From assembly GCA_965230065.1 (NCBI GenBank), contig OZ245942.1, forward strand, positions 1,674,001 to 1,738,000: a stretch of 64,000 nucleotides of DNA. Reading direction: 5' to 3'. This stretch comes from G965230065 sp965230065. GTDB lineage: Bacteria; Bacteroidota; Bacteroidia; Cytophagales; Cyclobacteriaceae. Positions 8,222 to 17,700 of this stretch are shown here, one piece after another; position 1 is the stretch's first letter; every line of letters starts with the position of its first letter. Below the pieces are notes generated by a model. It saw only the letters and a program-made list of their open reading frames with translations, was not told the DNA's origin and did not search any database. The position numbers and the translations under genes are program-made.

Positions 8222-10207
8222 ATGTTGCCATCATTGCCCAAACTGAACTTCTTCCACATATTCCTATTCAATGCCTGCTTGTTTCCCTCTTTGCTTTCAG
8301 CCCAGGCCAATCATGCCCAAAACATTCTGAGCGGTGCTTATCCGCCCGAAAAAATTGAAGAAATCTTAATACCCGCAGAAAACTGGCACCCTTTTCCCAC
8401 TATTCAGGAAAGAGAACCCTGGGAGCAACTTTCACAAATGGAGAAAACCCAATTCATCCGAAAAGGGGAAGTAGCACAGCTATACAAATGGCCTTCCTTA
8501 CCGGCCTCGCTTTTTTTGGAATTTGCACGGGATGGCAACCGCTCCCGCTACCAGGCAGTGCGTTCTGAAAGGCGGGAAAAAGTGCTTGACCTGCTTTTTG
8601 CAGAATTGATGGAAAATAAAGGCAGGTTTCTGGACCAGATCGTAAACGGCATTTGGCTCATTTGTGAAGAATCCTACTGGGGCGTACCTGCCCATTTGTA
8701 TTTGCAAAAAGAAGGTTATGGCCTGCCCGACATCACCGAGCCTACCGTAGACCTCTTTGCCGCCCAAACGTTGGAATTACTGGCCTGGACAGATTATTTG
8801 CTGAATACCAAACTGGACAAGGTTTCCCCTCTGGTGCGCTCCCGCATCCGGCACGAGGCCAACCGACGCATTCTTACGCCCAACTTCGAGCGAAACGATT
8901 TTTACTGGATGGGCTTTGACCTCAGCAGCCGGGGAGGGCGTCGCCCCAACAACTGGAACCCCTGGATCAACTCCAACTGGCTCACCGGGGTTTTACTGCT
9001 GGAAGAAAACCCCGAAAGACGGGTAAAAGCCGTGCATAAAATCATGCAAAGCCTGGATAACTTCCTCAACCCCCACCCTGCCGATGGCGGATGCGATGAA
9101 GGCCCCGGCTACTGGGGACATGCCGGAGGCTCGGTATTTGACTGCCTGGAGTTGTTTCACAGTGCCTCTGACGGGAAAATTGATGTATATGGGCAACCAC
9201 TTATTCAAAACATGGGTAAGTACATTTACCGGGCTTATATTGACGACCCCTATTACGTCAACTTTGCTGATGCCTCTGCCAAAATTCATCTCAAGGCTGA
9301 TTTGGTTTACCGGTATGGTGAGCGTATTGATGATGAAAAAATGAAGGCTTTGGGGGCGTTTTCTGCCCAAAAATATCCAGATGAAATATTGGATGGCCGC
9401 AGTGTGTTCCGCAGGGTATCCGCCCTATTTAATTTGCCCGAACTGATGAACTACGAAGGAGGCGCCCCGTATGTGCGGGATGCCTGGCTGCCCGATATTC
9501 AGGTAATGACAGCCCGCACTGAAGAAGGTTCGGCACAAGGGCTGTACCTGGCAGCCAAAGGAGGACACAACGAAGAAAGCCACAACCATAACGATGTGGG
9601 CAATTTTATCATTTATAAAGACGGACAGCCTATAATCATAGACGCAGGCTCCGGTACCTACACCGCCCGCACGTTTAGCCCCCAGCGATATGAGTTATGG
9701 AACAACAATACCGATTATCACAGCCTTCCTTCCATTGATGGCATGGTGCAACAGGCAGGGAGGGAGTTTGAAGCTACTGATGTGCAATACGAGGCATCCG
9801 GCAATACTGTAAAGTTTTCGCTTGATATTGCGAAAGCTTACCCGTCTGAAGCCGGGCTTGCTTCCTGGAAAAGAGAATTGACATTCAGAAGGAATAAAGA
9901 TATTTCCCTCAACGATGCGTACCTGCTGGAAAAGGAAGCACAGAAAATCCAGCAAAACTTTCTGACCACATGTCAGGTAGCAGGTACACGGAACGGAGAA
10001 GTTAAGTTTTATAGTACGGACAGCAAAGCCTTGCTACTTACATTAGCGTATGACCCAAAGCAACTCGAGTTCAAACTGGAAAAACTACCACTGGACCAGT
10101 CCGAAGACGAAAAAATCATACAGCAATGGGGGAAAAACATTTACCGTATCCAACTTATAGACCAACAACCTGGCACAAAAGGCAACTACAAAATCAAGTT
10201 TTTTTAA
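8222..10207 (+). CDS. Secreted heparinase II/III family protein (polysaccharide lyase-like)
   Basis: A 661-residue protein with a signal peptide (cleavage near LLSAQA). An alpha-helical toroid follows (about 30-400), rich in Trp and Asn, including NNWNPWINSNWL. Then comes a beta-sandwich lyase domain with the family hallmark HNEESHNHNDVGNF near residues 450-463, where a His and Asn/Asp constellation binds metal and substrate. Such enzymes cleave uronic-acid polymers (heparin, alginate or ulvan-like) by beta-elimination. The sugar specificity cannot be told from motifs. It begins 75 nt after moaA and its stop is one base from the start of the nucleoside hydrolase gene, so the last two are probably co-transcribed. 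Confidence 0.85.
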   Translation: MLPSLPKLNFFHIFLFNACLFPSLLSAQANHAQNILSGAYPPEKIEEILIPAENWHPFPTIQEREPWEQLSQMEKTQFIRKGEVAQLYKWPSLPASLFLEFARDGNRSRYQAVRSERREKVLDLLFAELMENKGRFLDQIVNGIWLICEESYWGVPAHLYLQKEGYGLPDITEPTVDLFAAQTLELLAWTDYLLNTKLDKVSPLVRSRIRHEANRRILTPNFERNDFYWMGFDLSSRGGRRPNNWNPWINSNWLTGVLLLEENPERRVKAVHKIMQSLDNFLNPHPADGGCDEGPGYWGHAGGSVFDCLELFHSASDGKIDVYGQPLIQNMGKYIYRAYIDDPYYVNFADASAKIHLKADLVYRYGERIDDEKMKALGAFSAQKYPDEILDGRSVFRRVSALFNLPELMNYEGGAPYVRDAWLPDIQVMTARTEEGSAQGLYLAAKGGHNEESHNHNDVGNFIIYKDGQPIIIDAGSGTYTARTFSPQRYELWNNNTDYHSLPSIDGMVQQAGREFEATDVQYEASGNTVKFSLDIAKAYPSEAGLASWKRELTFRRNKDISLNDAYLLEKEAQKIQQNFLTTCQVAGTRNGEVKFYSTDSKALLLTLAYDPKQLEFKLEKLPLDQSEDEKIIQQWGKNIYRIQLIDQQPGTKGNYKIKFF

Positions 10208-10208
10208 T

Positions 10209-11321
10209 ATGGAAAATATGAACCGATCATTTACCCTTTTCATTTTTATCATTAAACCCCTGGTTTGTGTCCTCACAAACCATCATCAGAGGTTATTATT
10301 TCAATACTCCTTCATTTTCATCATTCTTTTTTCATGTACCTCAAAACCTGCTGAGCAAACAGAAGAGAAGCCAAAAGCTGAAAAACCCCAACCCGTCAAA
10401 ATCATTTATGATACCGATATGGAATCGGACGTGGATGATGTGGGGGCTACCGCCGTGCTGCATGCGCTGGCCAACCGGGGTGAAGCTGAAATTCTGGCAA
10501 CGATGGTTTCTTCTACCAACCCCGAAAGTGCACCCTGCCTGGATGCCATCAACACTTTTTACGGAAGGCCGGATATTCCCATTGGCGTACCAAAAGGCGA
10601 AGGCGTAAACCGCAAAACTGTGTACGCCCAGGACGTAGCCAAAAATTATACGCACGATGTTACTTCTTCCGAAGATTTACCAGAGGCAGCTTCACTTTAC
10701 CGGAAAGTCCTGGCGGCCCAGCCCGATTCCAGCGTAGTGATTGTTACCGTAGGTTATATGACCAACCTGGCGCGTTTGCTCGAAACTGGACCTGACGAAT
10801 ACAGCCCGCTGAATGGCGTCGAACTGGTGCGCCAAAAAGTAAAGCATTATGTGTGCATGGGCGGGCGTTTTCCCAAAAACACCAATACGCAAGTGCATGG
10901 CAACTGGAAGCCCGATCCACAAGCCGTAATAGAAGTAGTGGAAAACTGGCCTACTCCTATTATTTACAGCGGGGGCGGTGACCAACTGGCAGTGTTGTAC
11001 CAAACCGGAGGAACCTTATCCACTGCAACCGATGAAAATCATATTGTTCGTAAATCCTACGCATGGTTTTTTGAGCGGGCGGGCTGGGCCAAAGGCCCTA
11101 CCCATCACAGTGCCGACCTGGTAGCTGTACTCATTGCCGTACGGGGCACTCAGCCTTATTTTGATACCATTTGCGAAGGTTATAACCACGTATTTGAAGA
11201 TGGCACCCACGAATGGCGGCCTTCCCCGAATAAAGATGAGTGTTATATATTACCCAAAGACAATATTGAAGAAGTTACTGAGATTTTGAATGAATTGATG
11301 ACGGAGGAGGGAAAGTTTTGA
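10209..11321 (+). CDS. Nucleoside hydrolase-like lipoprotein
   Basis: The 370-residue protein carries the calcium-binding aspartate cluster of inosine-uridine nucleoside hydrolases (DTDMESDVDD, residues 68-77) and a C-terminal part with HHSADLVAVL, where an Asp completes the metal site in the family. Typical enzymes have Gly or Pro where Glu72 stands. The N-terminus is odd: a 43-residue lead with two hydrophobic stretches ends in LFSC, a possible lipobox (Cys43). The true start could be ATG 10209 or 10218; neither gives a textbook signal. It follows the heparinase-like gene with a one-base gap, hinting that it acts on a sugar-like substrate of the same pathway rather than on nucleosides (inference). 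Confidence 0.82.
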   Translation: MENMNRSFTLFIFIIKPLVCVLTNHHQRLLFQYSFIFIILFSCTSKPAEQTEEKPKAEKPQPVKIIYDTDMESDVDDVGATAVLHALANRGEAEILATMVSSTNPESAPCLDAINTFYGRPDIPIGVPKGEGVNRKTVYAQDVAKNYTHDVTSSEDLPEAASLYRKVLAAQPDSSVVIVTVGYMTNLARLLETGPDEYSPLNGVELVRQKVKHYVCMGGRFPKNTNTQVHGNWKPDPQAVIEVVENWPTPIIYSGGGDQLAVLYQTGGTLSTATDENHIVRKSYAWFFERAGWAKGPTHHSADLVAVLIAVRGTQPYFDTICEGYNHVFEDGTHEWRPSPNKDECYILPKDNIEEVTEILNELMTEEGKF

Positions 11322-11331
11322 GTTAAATGTT

Positions 11332-11384
11332 ATTCGTTATAAGTTATTTGTTTAAAGATTGTCTATAAATAACTTATAAAGAAT
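11332..11384. terminator. Long AT-rich inverted repeat between convergent genes
   Basis: Arms 11332-11349 and 11367-11384 match at 17 of 18 positions. The position between the convergent nucleoside hydrolase and xylanase genes suggests a two-way transcription terminator, although GC content is low. Confidence 0.55.
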
Positions 11385-11427
11385 AATGGTTTTTTACAGC
11401 AAAAAAAAAACGCAGGTATAAAGAAAC

Positions 11428-12414
11428 TCAATTTTCTTTCTGTTTTCCTGAAAAATATTCTTTCAGCCAAACCATGGCCGGGCGTTCGCTCCCATTGGTA
11501 CGAACCAGGTAGCCTTTTTCCCGCCACATTTGGCCTTCGCGGTAGCCCCAGAGGGTTACGCCATTTACAGACGGATGCTCCCACATTACAGGAAACTGGG
11601 CAGCCCAAATTTCCTGTTGCTTCTGGTCATTTCCTTCATGTACTTCATATTCAGTGATGTACAGTGGCATTTCCAAATCAGCCAGTTGGTCTAATACGTT
11701 TTGGATGGTGCTGGCGGGTACTTTTTCCAGCCAGTGGCCCTGCACACCTACGCCATCCAACAGGCCGTCTTTTTGCAGCAGTTTGATGAGATCTTTGTAT
11801 TTTGCTACCCTTTCGCTTCCGGTGAGAATTTTGTTTTCGTTGATCCACAATTCACAACCAGCCGGGGCGTGTTGGCGGGCTTTTTCGTACATCCACCGCA
11901 CCCAGGCGAAATCGGCATCACCACCCAACGCATTCCTGATTTTCTCGGGAGGAGGCGATTGAAAAGGTTCGTTTACTACTTCTACCATCGCTGTGTTGGG
12001 GTACCTGGTAAAGAAATCCACTATCCACTCTTCCATTTCTTCCCTGATTTCGGCATCAGAAAGTTCCAGCATCCATTCGGTTTCAGCTCCGCAGCACCAA
12101 AACAGAAAGGTGTGCTCTTTGAACGGAAGGTTGTTTTTTTGTGTAAAAGCATATATTTCATCCAGCGTTTTCCAGGCATACACATCCCTGTCAGTCTCGC
12201 ACAAGCCGGGCTTTCCGGCATTTTCGGGCGTGGCCTGGTTCCAGTAGGTGGTGAAAAGCGTATCGGGGGCCATTCCTTTATTTTTATACCCACCCAATGT
12301 GCTGCCAAAAAACTTATCCTGCCCTTTGGCTAACTGGGCAAAAGTGTTTGAAATACCGAAAGAAAGCAGGCAGGTGGCTGTAAGCATTGTGGTTTTGTTA
12401 TTGATGTATTGCAT
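11428..12414 (-). CDS. Glycoside hydrolase family 10 endo-xylanase
   Basis: A 328-residue secreted protein: signal peptide to about NTFAQ (27), then a single TIM-barrel GH10 domain. The acid/base Glu149 is in VVNEPF and the nucleophile Glu255 is in ITEYEV, both in the family context. Substrate-site residues HTFLFW (101-106) and GVQGHW (224-229), and the late LWGYREG, also match the family. It hydrolyses beta-1,4-xylan or related xylo-oligosaccharides in the periplasm or outside the cell. No carbohydrate-binding module or T9SS tail is present. It lies head-to-head with no partner and converges on the nucleoside hydrolase gene. Confidence 0.92.
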   Translation of the reverse strand: MQYINNKTTMLTATCLLSFGISNTFAQLAKGQDKFFGSTLGGYKNKGMAPDTLFTTYWNQATPENAGKPGLCETDRDVYAWKTLDEIYAFTQKNNLPFKEHTFLFWCCGAETEWMLELSDAEIREEMEEWIVDFFTRYPNTAMVEVVNEPFQSPPPEKIRNALGGDADFAWVRWMYEKARQHAPAGCELWINENKILTGSERVAKYKDLIKLLQKDGLLDGVGVQGHWLEKVPASTIQNVLDQLADLEMPLYITEYEVHEGNDQKQQEIWAAQFPVMWEHPSVNGVTLWGYREGQMWREKGYLVRTNGSERPAMVWLKEYFSGKQKEN

Positions 12415-12519
12415 GGTAAATTGATAATGAAAATTTGTTTGGGAAAAGTAGATAAGAATTCAAAAAAATAAAAGGAGCATCTAATATGAATACTCCTTTA
12501 GACAAAAAGTGCCAATCAT

Positions 12520-13131
12520 TTATTTCCAGCTAAAAGCCCGTCCCCCATCTTTTTTCAAGGGGTCACGAATCCAGATTTCTATTGCCGGAATGCCTGTTGT
12601 AATGGGGATTACCTTCAGGGTATATTGTCCATAATTCAGAGGCACAAAAGTAGTATCCCTATGCCTCCAGCGTTCTATATCTGCATGGGGTGAACGGGTA
12701 TCGGCATGAGGCTTAAAACGCTGCTGGGTTGCGAAAATCTTTTCGTTTTCAGGATTGATGATTTCCAGATAAATATCAACCTCAAAGGCATTTTGAAACA
12801 CCGGGTTGACGGGTTTAATAGTAATTTCGTGGGTTACGCCCGGGTTTTCTACCTGAAACTTCAAAACCCTCACCGGGGCCATTGTACCAGCCGTTATGCC
12901 CTCTGAGCCTTTTAACTTGGCTTTGATGATGGTGCTTTTTTCATAATCAATACTGGTATAATAAGATAAAAGTCCTCCTCCCACTCCCATTATTATTATG
13001 CCCAATGATAAATTGGTCAGGGCTTTTCGGTATAATCCATAGTACAGCTTGTTGCGAATGCTGAAGAGAAGAAGGCCGATGATTATGCCTATACTTCCTA
13101 TCAACAGGGCTTCTGTCAGGCTTATGCCCAT
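12520..13131 (-). CDS. Hypothetical membrane protein with periplasmic beta domain
   Basis: Starting at ATG 13131 (MGISLTEALLIGSIG) the protein has 203 residues. Nine more codons upstream are possible but unnecessary. Two transmembrane helices lie at about 6-22 and 36-56, followed by a soluble region of about 145 residues with a likely immunoglobulin-like beta fold (alternating hydrophobics, LKFQVENPGVTHEITIKPVNP) and a C-terminal FVPLNYGQYTLKVIP. No family was recognised. It faces the same way as the next four genes upstream, but gaps of over 100 nt argue against a tight operon. Confidence 0.65.
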   Translation of the reverse strand: MGISLTEALLIGSIGIIIGLLLFSIRNKLYYGLYRKALTNLSLGIIIMGVGGGLLSYYTSIDYEKSTIIKAKLKGSEGITAGTMAPVRVLKFQVENPGVTHEITIKPVNPVFQNAFEVDIYLEIINPENEKIFATQQRFKPHADTRSPHADIERWRHRDTTFVPLNYGQYTLKVIPITTGIPAIEIWIRDPLKKDGGRAFSWK

Positions 13132-13206
13132 TGTATTAACATTTTGAAGTACGAACAAATAAAAAATCTTGCCGGGCGGCTTGGCCCGGTCTGCGCGACT
13201 CAGCGG

Positions 13207-13273
13207 AAACCCTCGAGGTTTTTAGTCTTTTTTTTCTAAATAAGCACCGTTATTGCCAAAACCTTGAGGGTTT
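13207..13273. repeat. Inverted repeat with 16-bp arms
   Basis: AAACCCTCGAGGTTTT (13207-13222) pairs with 13258-13273 at 15 of 16 positions. It lies downstream of the 13296-14213 gene on the minus strand, so it may end that transcript; a GC-rich hairpin (CCGGGC with GCCCGG) lies near 13173-13190. Confidence 0.5.
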
Positions 13274-13295
13274 TATGATGAATATCCGACGTAAT

Positions 13296-14213
13296 TTAGT
13301 AACATTCCGGGCCATCATCCATACCAGAAGTGCCGTAGGTACGGAAATACCGGTTGCCGTTCAGGAAGGTTTTCTCCTCTTTGTATTCCAGGGTATATTC
13401 GTAAACTTCCCCATTATGAAAGTTGAGCCGCAACACAGCACCGCCCTGGTTATTGCCAACCACTTCCCAGATGCCATTTCCACTACCACCACCTGATGAG
13501 CTTCCGAATGCCCCTCCTGTATCTATTGATGTGCTACTGCTGCTTTTGTATTTAAAATAACCCTGTCCGCAGAGGTGAATTTGCACTTCACTGCTGTAGC
13601 CTCCGCCTGTGCTGTATCCGCCAAAGCTTCCGCTGTTGCTGGAATAGGAATCCATATAGGTAAGGCGGGAATTGTTGAGTACCTGTTTCCATTCTTCTAC
13701 TACCGGGAGTGTTTCAGGTTTGGAAAACCGGATGCTGTTGGCCAGTTGCAAGGCCAGTTGTTTATGTTTCTCAGCATATTGCTCAGGTGTGGTGGCCGCC
13801 ATGATGGTAACGCCATTTCCATGCGGATTGACCAGGCCCAGCAGGTAGGCTTTTACCTTCTGCCCTTCCAGCGTGCCTCCATATTCTCCACCGATGCCCT
13901 TTTGCCCTATCGTTTCTAGCTCGCCAGACAGCTTGAGATTCGTGCCGTTTTGCTCTGAAATGCCCTGGCGGGCCTGCTGCTCTAGCTGGGCCACGGAAGT
14001 GTACTCATGCAGGGTGAGCAAGGCAAATCCCGGTTCGGTATTATGCCCAATGATGTAGCCACCTTGCACTTCCTGCCCTACCCATCCGTCAGGGATGGTG
14101 AATTTGATACCTAAGGTTTTGAAGTTTACTTCCCCGGTGGTTTGGGCAACAGCGTTGGTTGTGGCCGCTATGTAAATTAGCATTAAGGCGATTATTGTGG
14201 TTGGATGGTTCAT
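13296..14213 (-). CDS. Hypothetical secreted protein with Ser/Gly-rich linker
   Basis: A 305-residue protein with a signal peptide (cleavage near NAVAQ, 24). The first half (about 28-160) is a PsbP/DUF1795-like fold candidate: FTIPDGWVGQEVQGGYIIGH followed by LTLHEY and repeated amphipathic strands. A Ser/Gly/Tyr-rich stretch around 190-250 links to a C-terminal domain (GIWEVVGNNQGGAVLRLNF, then VYEYTLEY) resembling small beta-barrel stress or lipocalin-like domains. The pattern, a secreted sensor- or carrier-like protein, is common in Bacteroidota. The domain calls are weak inference; secretion is well supported. Confidence 0.65.
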   Translation of the reverse strand: MNHPTTIIALMLIYIAATTNAVAQTTGEVNFKTLGIKFTIPDGWVGQEVQGGYIIGHNTEPGFALLTLHEYTSVAQLEQQARQGISEQNGTNLKLSGELETIGQKGIGGEYGGTLEGQKVKAYLLGLVNPHGNGVTIMAATTPEQYAEKHKQLALQLANSIRFSKPETLPVVEEWKQVLNNSRLTYMDSYSSNSGSFGGYSTGGGYSSEVQIHLCGQGYFKYKSSSSTSIDTGGAFGSSSGGGSGNGIWEVVGNNQGGAVLRLNFHNGEVYEYTLEYKEEKTFLNGNRYFRTYGTSGMDDGPECY

Positions 14214-14245
14214 GGTTTGGGTGGTTTTTTTAAAAAAAATACGTG

Positions 14246-14297
14246 GAACAGGCGTCTCGCCTGTTCTTAACCAGAGGGGGCGGACAGAGATGTCCGC
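14246..14297. repeat. Two adjacent hairpins of a dispersed palindromic type
   Basis: GAACAGGCG (14246-14254) pairs perfectly with CGCCTGTTC (14258-14266) around a TCT loop. Next comes GCGGACA/TGTCCGC (14280-14286 and 14291-14297) around GAGA. The second is a close copy of the hairpin at 4338-4353. Confidence 0.6.
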
Positions 14298-14310
14298 TCT
14301 CCAAATAATA

Positions 14311-14712
14311 TCAGGGAACCAAAGTATACAAAATTCGACGGGTACCGGTTTTGTCGCTTTGTTCGGTGAATTCCAGTTCCAGCGCTGTTTCGTTTAGTTT
14401 TGGCACTTCCACCCTTTGTTCATCGGCAGTGCCTTTGTCCAGGGTGAGGGCGGTGGCATTGGCGATTAGTTCCCAGGTACCTTGTTGGTTATCGGACATG
14501 GTGAAGTTGTACGTTTGGTTCGAATTGAACTTAAAGCGGTAATTGCTGTAATCGGTGGTATTATCTGCCTGTCCGTTGATGGTAACTGCGTTCACTTTCC
14601 ATGTGCGTGAGAGCATTTCAGCAGGGGTTGGCTCCGGAGTAGGCGCTTCCCCTTCTTCCTTACATGCCATTAATGCTATCAATATTACGAGTATGAGCAC
14701 GTGTTTTTTCAT
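14311..14712 (-). CDS. Lipocalin-like lipoprotein
   Basis: The 133-residue protein has a lipoprotein signal (MKKHVLILVILIALMAC, Cys17), a Glu/Pro-rich spacer (EGEAPTPEPTPAE) and a small beta-barrel domain. The domain starts LSRTWKVNAVTING, the usual opening of Bacteroidota lipocalin-like lipoproteins, and continues with YRFKFNSNQTYNFTMSDNQQGTWEL. Such domains sit on the outer membrane; the ligand is unknown. It faces the same way as the ELWxxDGT gene located just downstream, across a 66-nt gap that contains a hairpin. Confidence 0.75.
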   Translation of the reverse strand: MKKHVLILVILIALMACKEEGEAPTPEPTPAEMLSRTWKVNAVTINGQADNTTDYSNYRFKFNSNQTYNFTMSDNQQGTWELIANATALTLDKGTADEQRVEVPKLNETALELEFTEQSDKTGTRRILYTLVP

Positions 14713-14744
14713 GGTAAAAGATGTTAGTTTTTGATTTAGTGATA

Positions 14745-14771
14745 GTAGGGCGGTTCAGAGAGTCGCCCTAC
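14745..14771. repeat. 27-nt hairpin, copy 1 of a two-copy family
   Basis: GTAGGGCG and CGCCCTAC pair perfectly around an 11-nt loop. A 27-nt hairpin at 31944-31970 upstream of the TcB-TcC gene matches at 22 of 27 positions. Confidence 0.6.
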
Positions 14772-14778
14772 AAAAGTT

Positions 14779-17700
14779 TTAATGTTTAATGAGTTTTTTT
14801 TGATGTGTTCCTTTTTCACCGATAAACCGCACCAGGTATATGCCCGAACTGAGGTGGTGTAGTGGAACTTCATAAGAGTCATTTTTTGAAGTCAGCACAC
14901 TTTCATGAACTTGTTTCCCAGCAGGGTTGTAGATGAGCAGACGTACCTCTTCATGCGATTGCACAGAAATATTTAGTTGGGAAGTAGCAGGGTTCGGGTA
15001 CATATTAAGTTGGCGGGCCAAGATTTCATCTTCTATGCCAGTGATGGTAACCTCTATTTCTTCTGAAAGGGCTACGCACCCCAAAGAATCAGTAACTTCA
15101 ACCTGGTATGTGCCACTTTCTTCGGCTTCTATGTCTTGGGTTTCATCGGGCAATTCTTCCCCATCCAATAGCCATTTGTAAGAATTTCCTTCACTGGCCG
15201 TCAGCGCAGTACCATCTTGCGTGAGCGTTGCCGTAAAGTTGCTGCAAAGGTCAATTTCTACTACATCAGAAATAGCTGCACAGCCCTGCTCATCGGTAAT
15301 TTCTACCTGATAATTACCGCTTTCCTTGGCTTCTATACTTTGGGTGGTATCTGGTAGTGCCTCTCCGTTCAACAACCATTTGAAGGTGGCTGCTACTGAG
15401 GAAGTGAGTGTGAAATTTTCCACCTGGATGGTGGGCTTTTCAACCGAACACACAATCACTTCTACCTCATCAGAGAGGAAAGTGCAACCATTTTCATTGG
15501 AAATTTCAACCTGATAGGTGCCTGAGGCAGCAGCGATAATTGTTTTGGTGGTATCAGGTAAGGGTTCTCCTTCAAAAAACCACCGGTATCCAGACCCATC
15601 TGAGGCAGTGAGTTTGTTGCCAGCAATGGTAATTTTGGGGCTTAGCTCCGAAAAGTTGATGGTGATGGTTTCGGAAAATACGCTGTCTTGCAATACCCAC
15701 ACCTCGTCATCGGCAGTTACAAGCACTTTCACTTCGTCTCCATCTTTCAGGCTGTTGGTGGTTAAGGTATTCCCATTATCGGTGGTCTCGATTTGCTCAT
15801 TGATGTACCATTCATATTTCGGGTTGGCTCCGGCATTGGTAACATTTACCGTAAAAGTAACAGAATCGCCCATGGTGCATATTTCGGTACGGCTTGCTGT
15901 TAATTGCACTTCAGCTTCCAGGGGTTTGAGTGCCCAGAGTTCCCGGCCACTTACGTCATCTTCTGCCAGGAAGTACAACACATCACTATGGTAACCATAA
16001 ATAAAGGGGGAACTGCCCCGGGTGCCGGGAAGGATGTCAAATACTTGTGGAACAGGCTCATTTGACTTTCCGATTTTCCAGAGTTCTTCCCCGGTTTCAT
16101 CATTGCTGGCATTGAAAAACAGGTTGCCGTTGGCATTAAAAAAACGGGTGTTAAAAGAAGCTTCCAAGGATGTATAGGGCTGGGTTCCGTCTGCTGTGCC
16201 ATCGCTCTTCCATATTTTTCTGCCCGATTCGTCTCCGGCCGCAAAGTAGAGGGCGTTGTCATGGACAAAAAAGTTGTTTGGATTGCTGCTTTTTGTAAAA
16301 TTTCCATCCGGGGGGAAAATATCTTTTACCATGACGGTACCCGCTTCGGTGCCATCGCTTTTCCAGAGTTCCCGCCCATTTTCTCCATCATTGGCGGCAA
16401 AGTAAAGCGTGCCTTGGAAGTTGATGAAAGATGCACTGGTGTTCAGCCCATCATCATCTTCGTCTCCCGGAAAAATGTCTTTTACCAAAACAGTACCCTC
16501 GGTGGTACCGTCGGTTTTCCACAGTTCACGTCCTCCTGTGCCATCATCGGCTGAAAAAAATATGGTACCATCCACTTCTGTAAAACCCCGGGGAGAAGAA
16601 GAGCTAAACGGATTAATATCGCTCACGGGAACGGTACCGGCTTCGGTGCCATCGGTTTTCCAGAGTTCGTTGCCCAGCAGATTATCGGAAGCCACAAAAT
16701 ATAATATATCGTTGATAATAATATAATCTTCGTTGAACGAAAAAAATGAATCGTCATTACCTTCATTGATATCCTTCACCCTTACTGTACCGGCTTCGGT
16801 GCCGTCGGTTTTCCAGAGTTCATACCCCAGCGAATCACGGCCAGGATGAAAAAGTTCCCCATTGATTTGCGGAAGGGATTGCTGAAATTGAAAAAATTTA
16901 TCCGACTCAGGCGTTACCTCAAACAAAGGGGCTGTACCGGCTTCGGTACCATCACTTGTCCAGATAATCCGCCGATTATTCTCCTCTGACTGGGCTGTAA
17001 AAATCAGCTTTTCCTGAAACACATTCAGGCCGAAAGCAAAGTCCAATTCCTTTATCAAAACTGTATTTTCCGCAGTGCCATCCGTTTGCCATAATCCTTC
17101 TTTCGTACTAAAATAAGTATGGTTTCCGAGTGGAACAGGGTTGCTGTACAGTTGAATATCTTCCGATTGGGTTTTTATATCTTTCACCAACGTAGTGCCT
17201 GCTTCCGTACCATCGCTGCTCCAAAGTTCGCGCCCGTGGGCTTCGTCAAAACCTGCGAATAAGAGTTTGTCACCCACTGTATAAAAAGTTACATCTTCGA
17301 AAGAGCGGAAGCCATCTTCTTCGCCTGGTTTAGAATCAACCAGCATAAAAGTGCCTGCTTCCGTACCATCGCTGGCCCAGAGTTCGCGACCAAACTCTTC
17401 GGTTTCGGCAATGAAAAATACATGGTTTGTTCCGGCGGTGAGGTGGTCAATTTCCCTAAAACTTGCCGAGGTAATGTTTTCTTTTACCGGAATTGTACCT
17501 TCTGTGGTTCCGTCGGTTTTCCACAACCCTTGCCCGCCTGTGCCCTGGTGCCCAATGAAGTACAAACTGTCGTTCATAATGGCAAACTCCCCTTCAATGG
17601 ATACATCGGATATTTCTTCTGTGCCCTCATCAGTGCCATCCACTTTCCACAGCCTGAAATTTCCCTGCAAAAACAACTGATTTTTGTAAGGAATGAATGC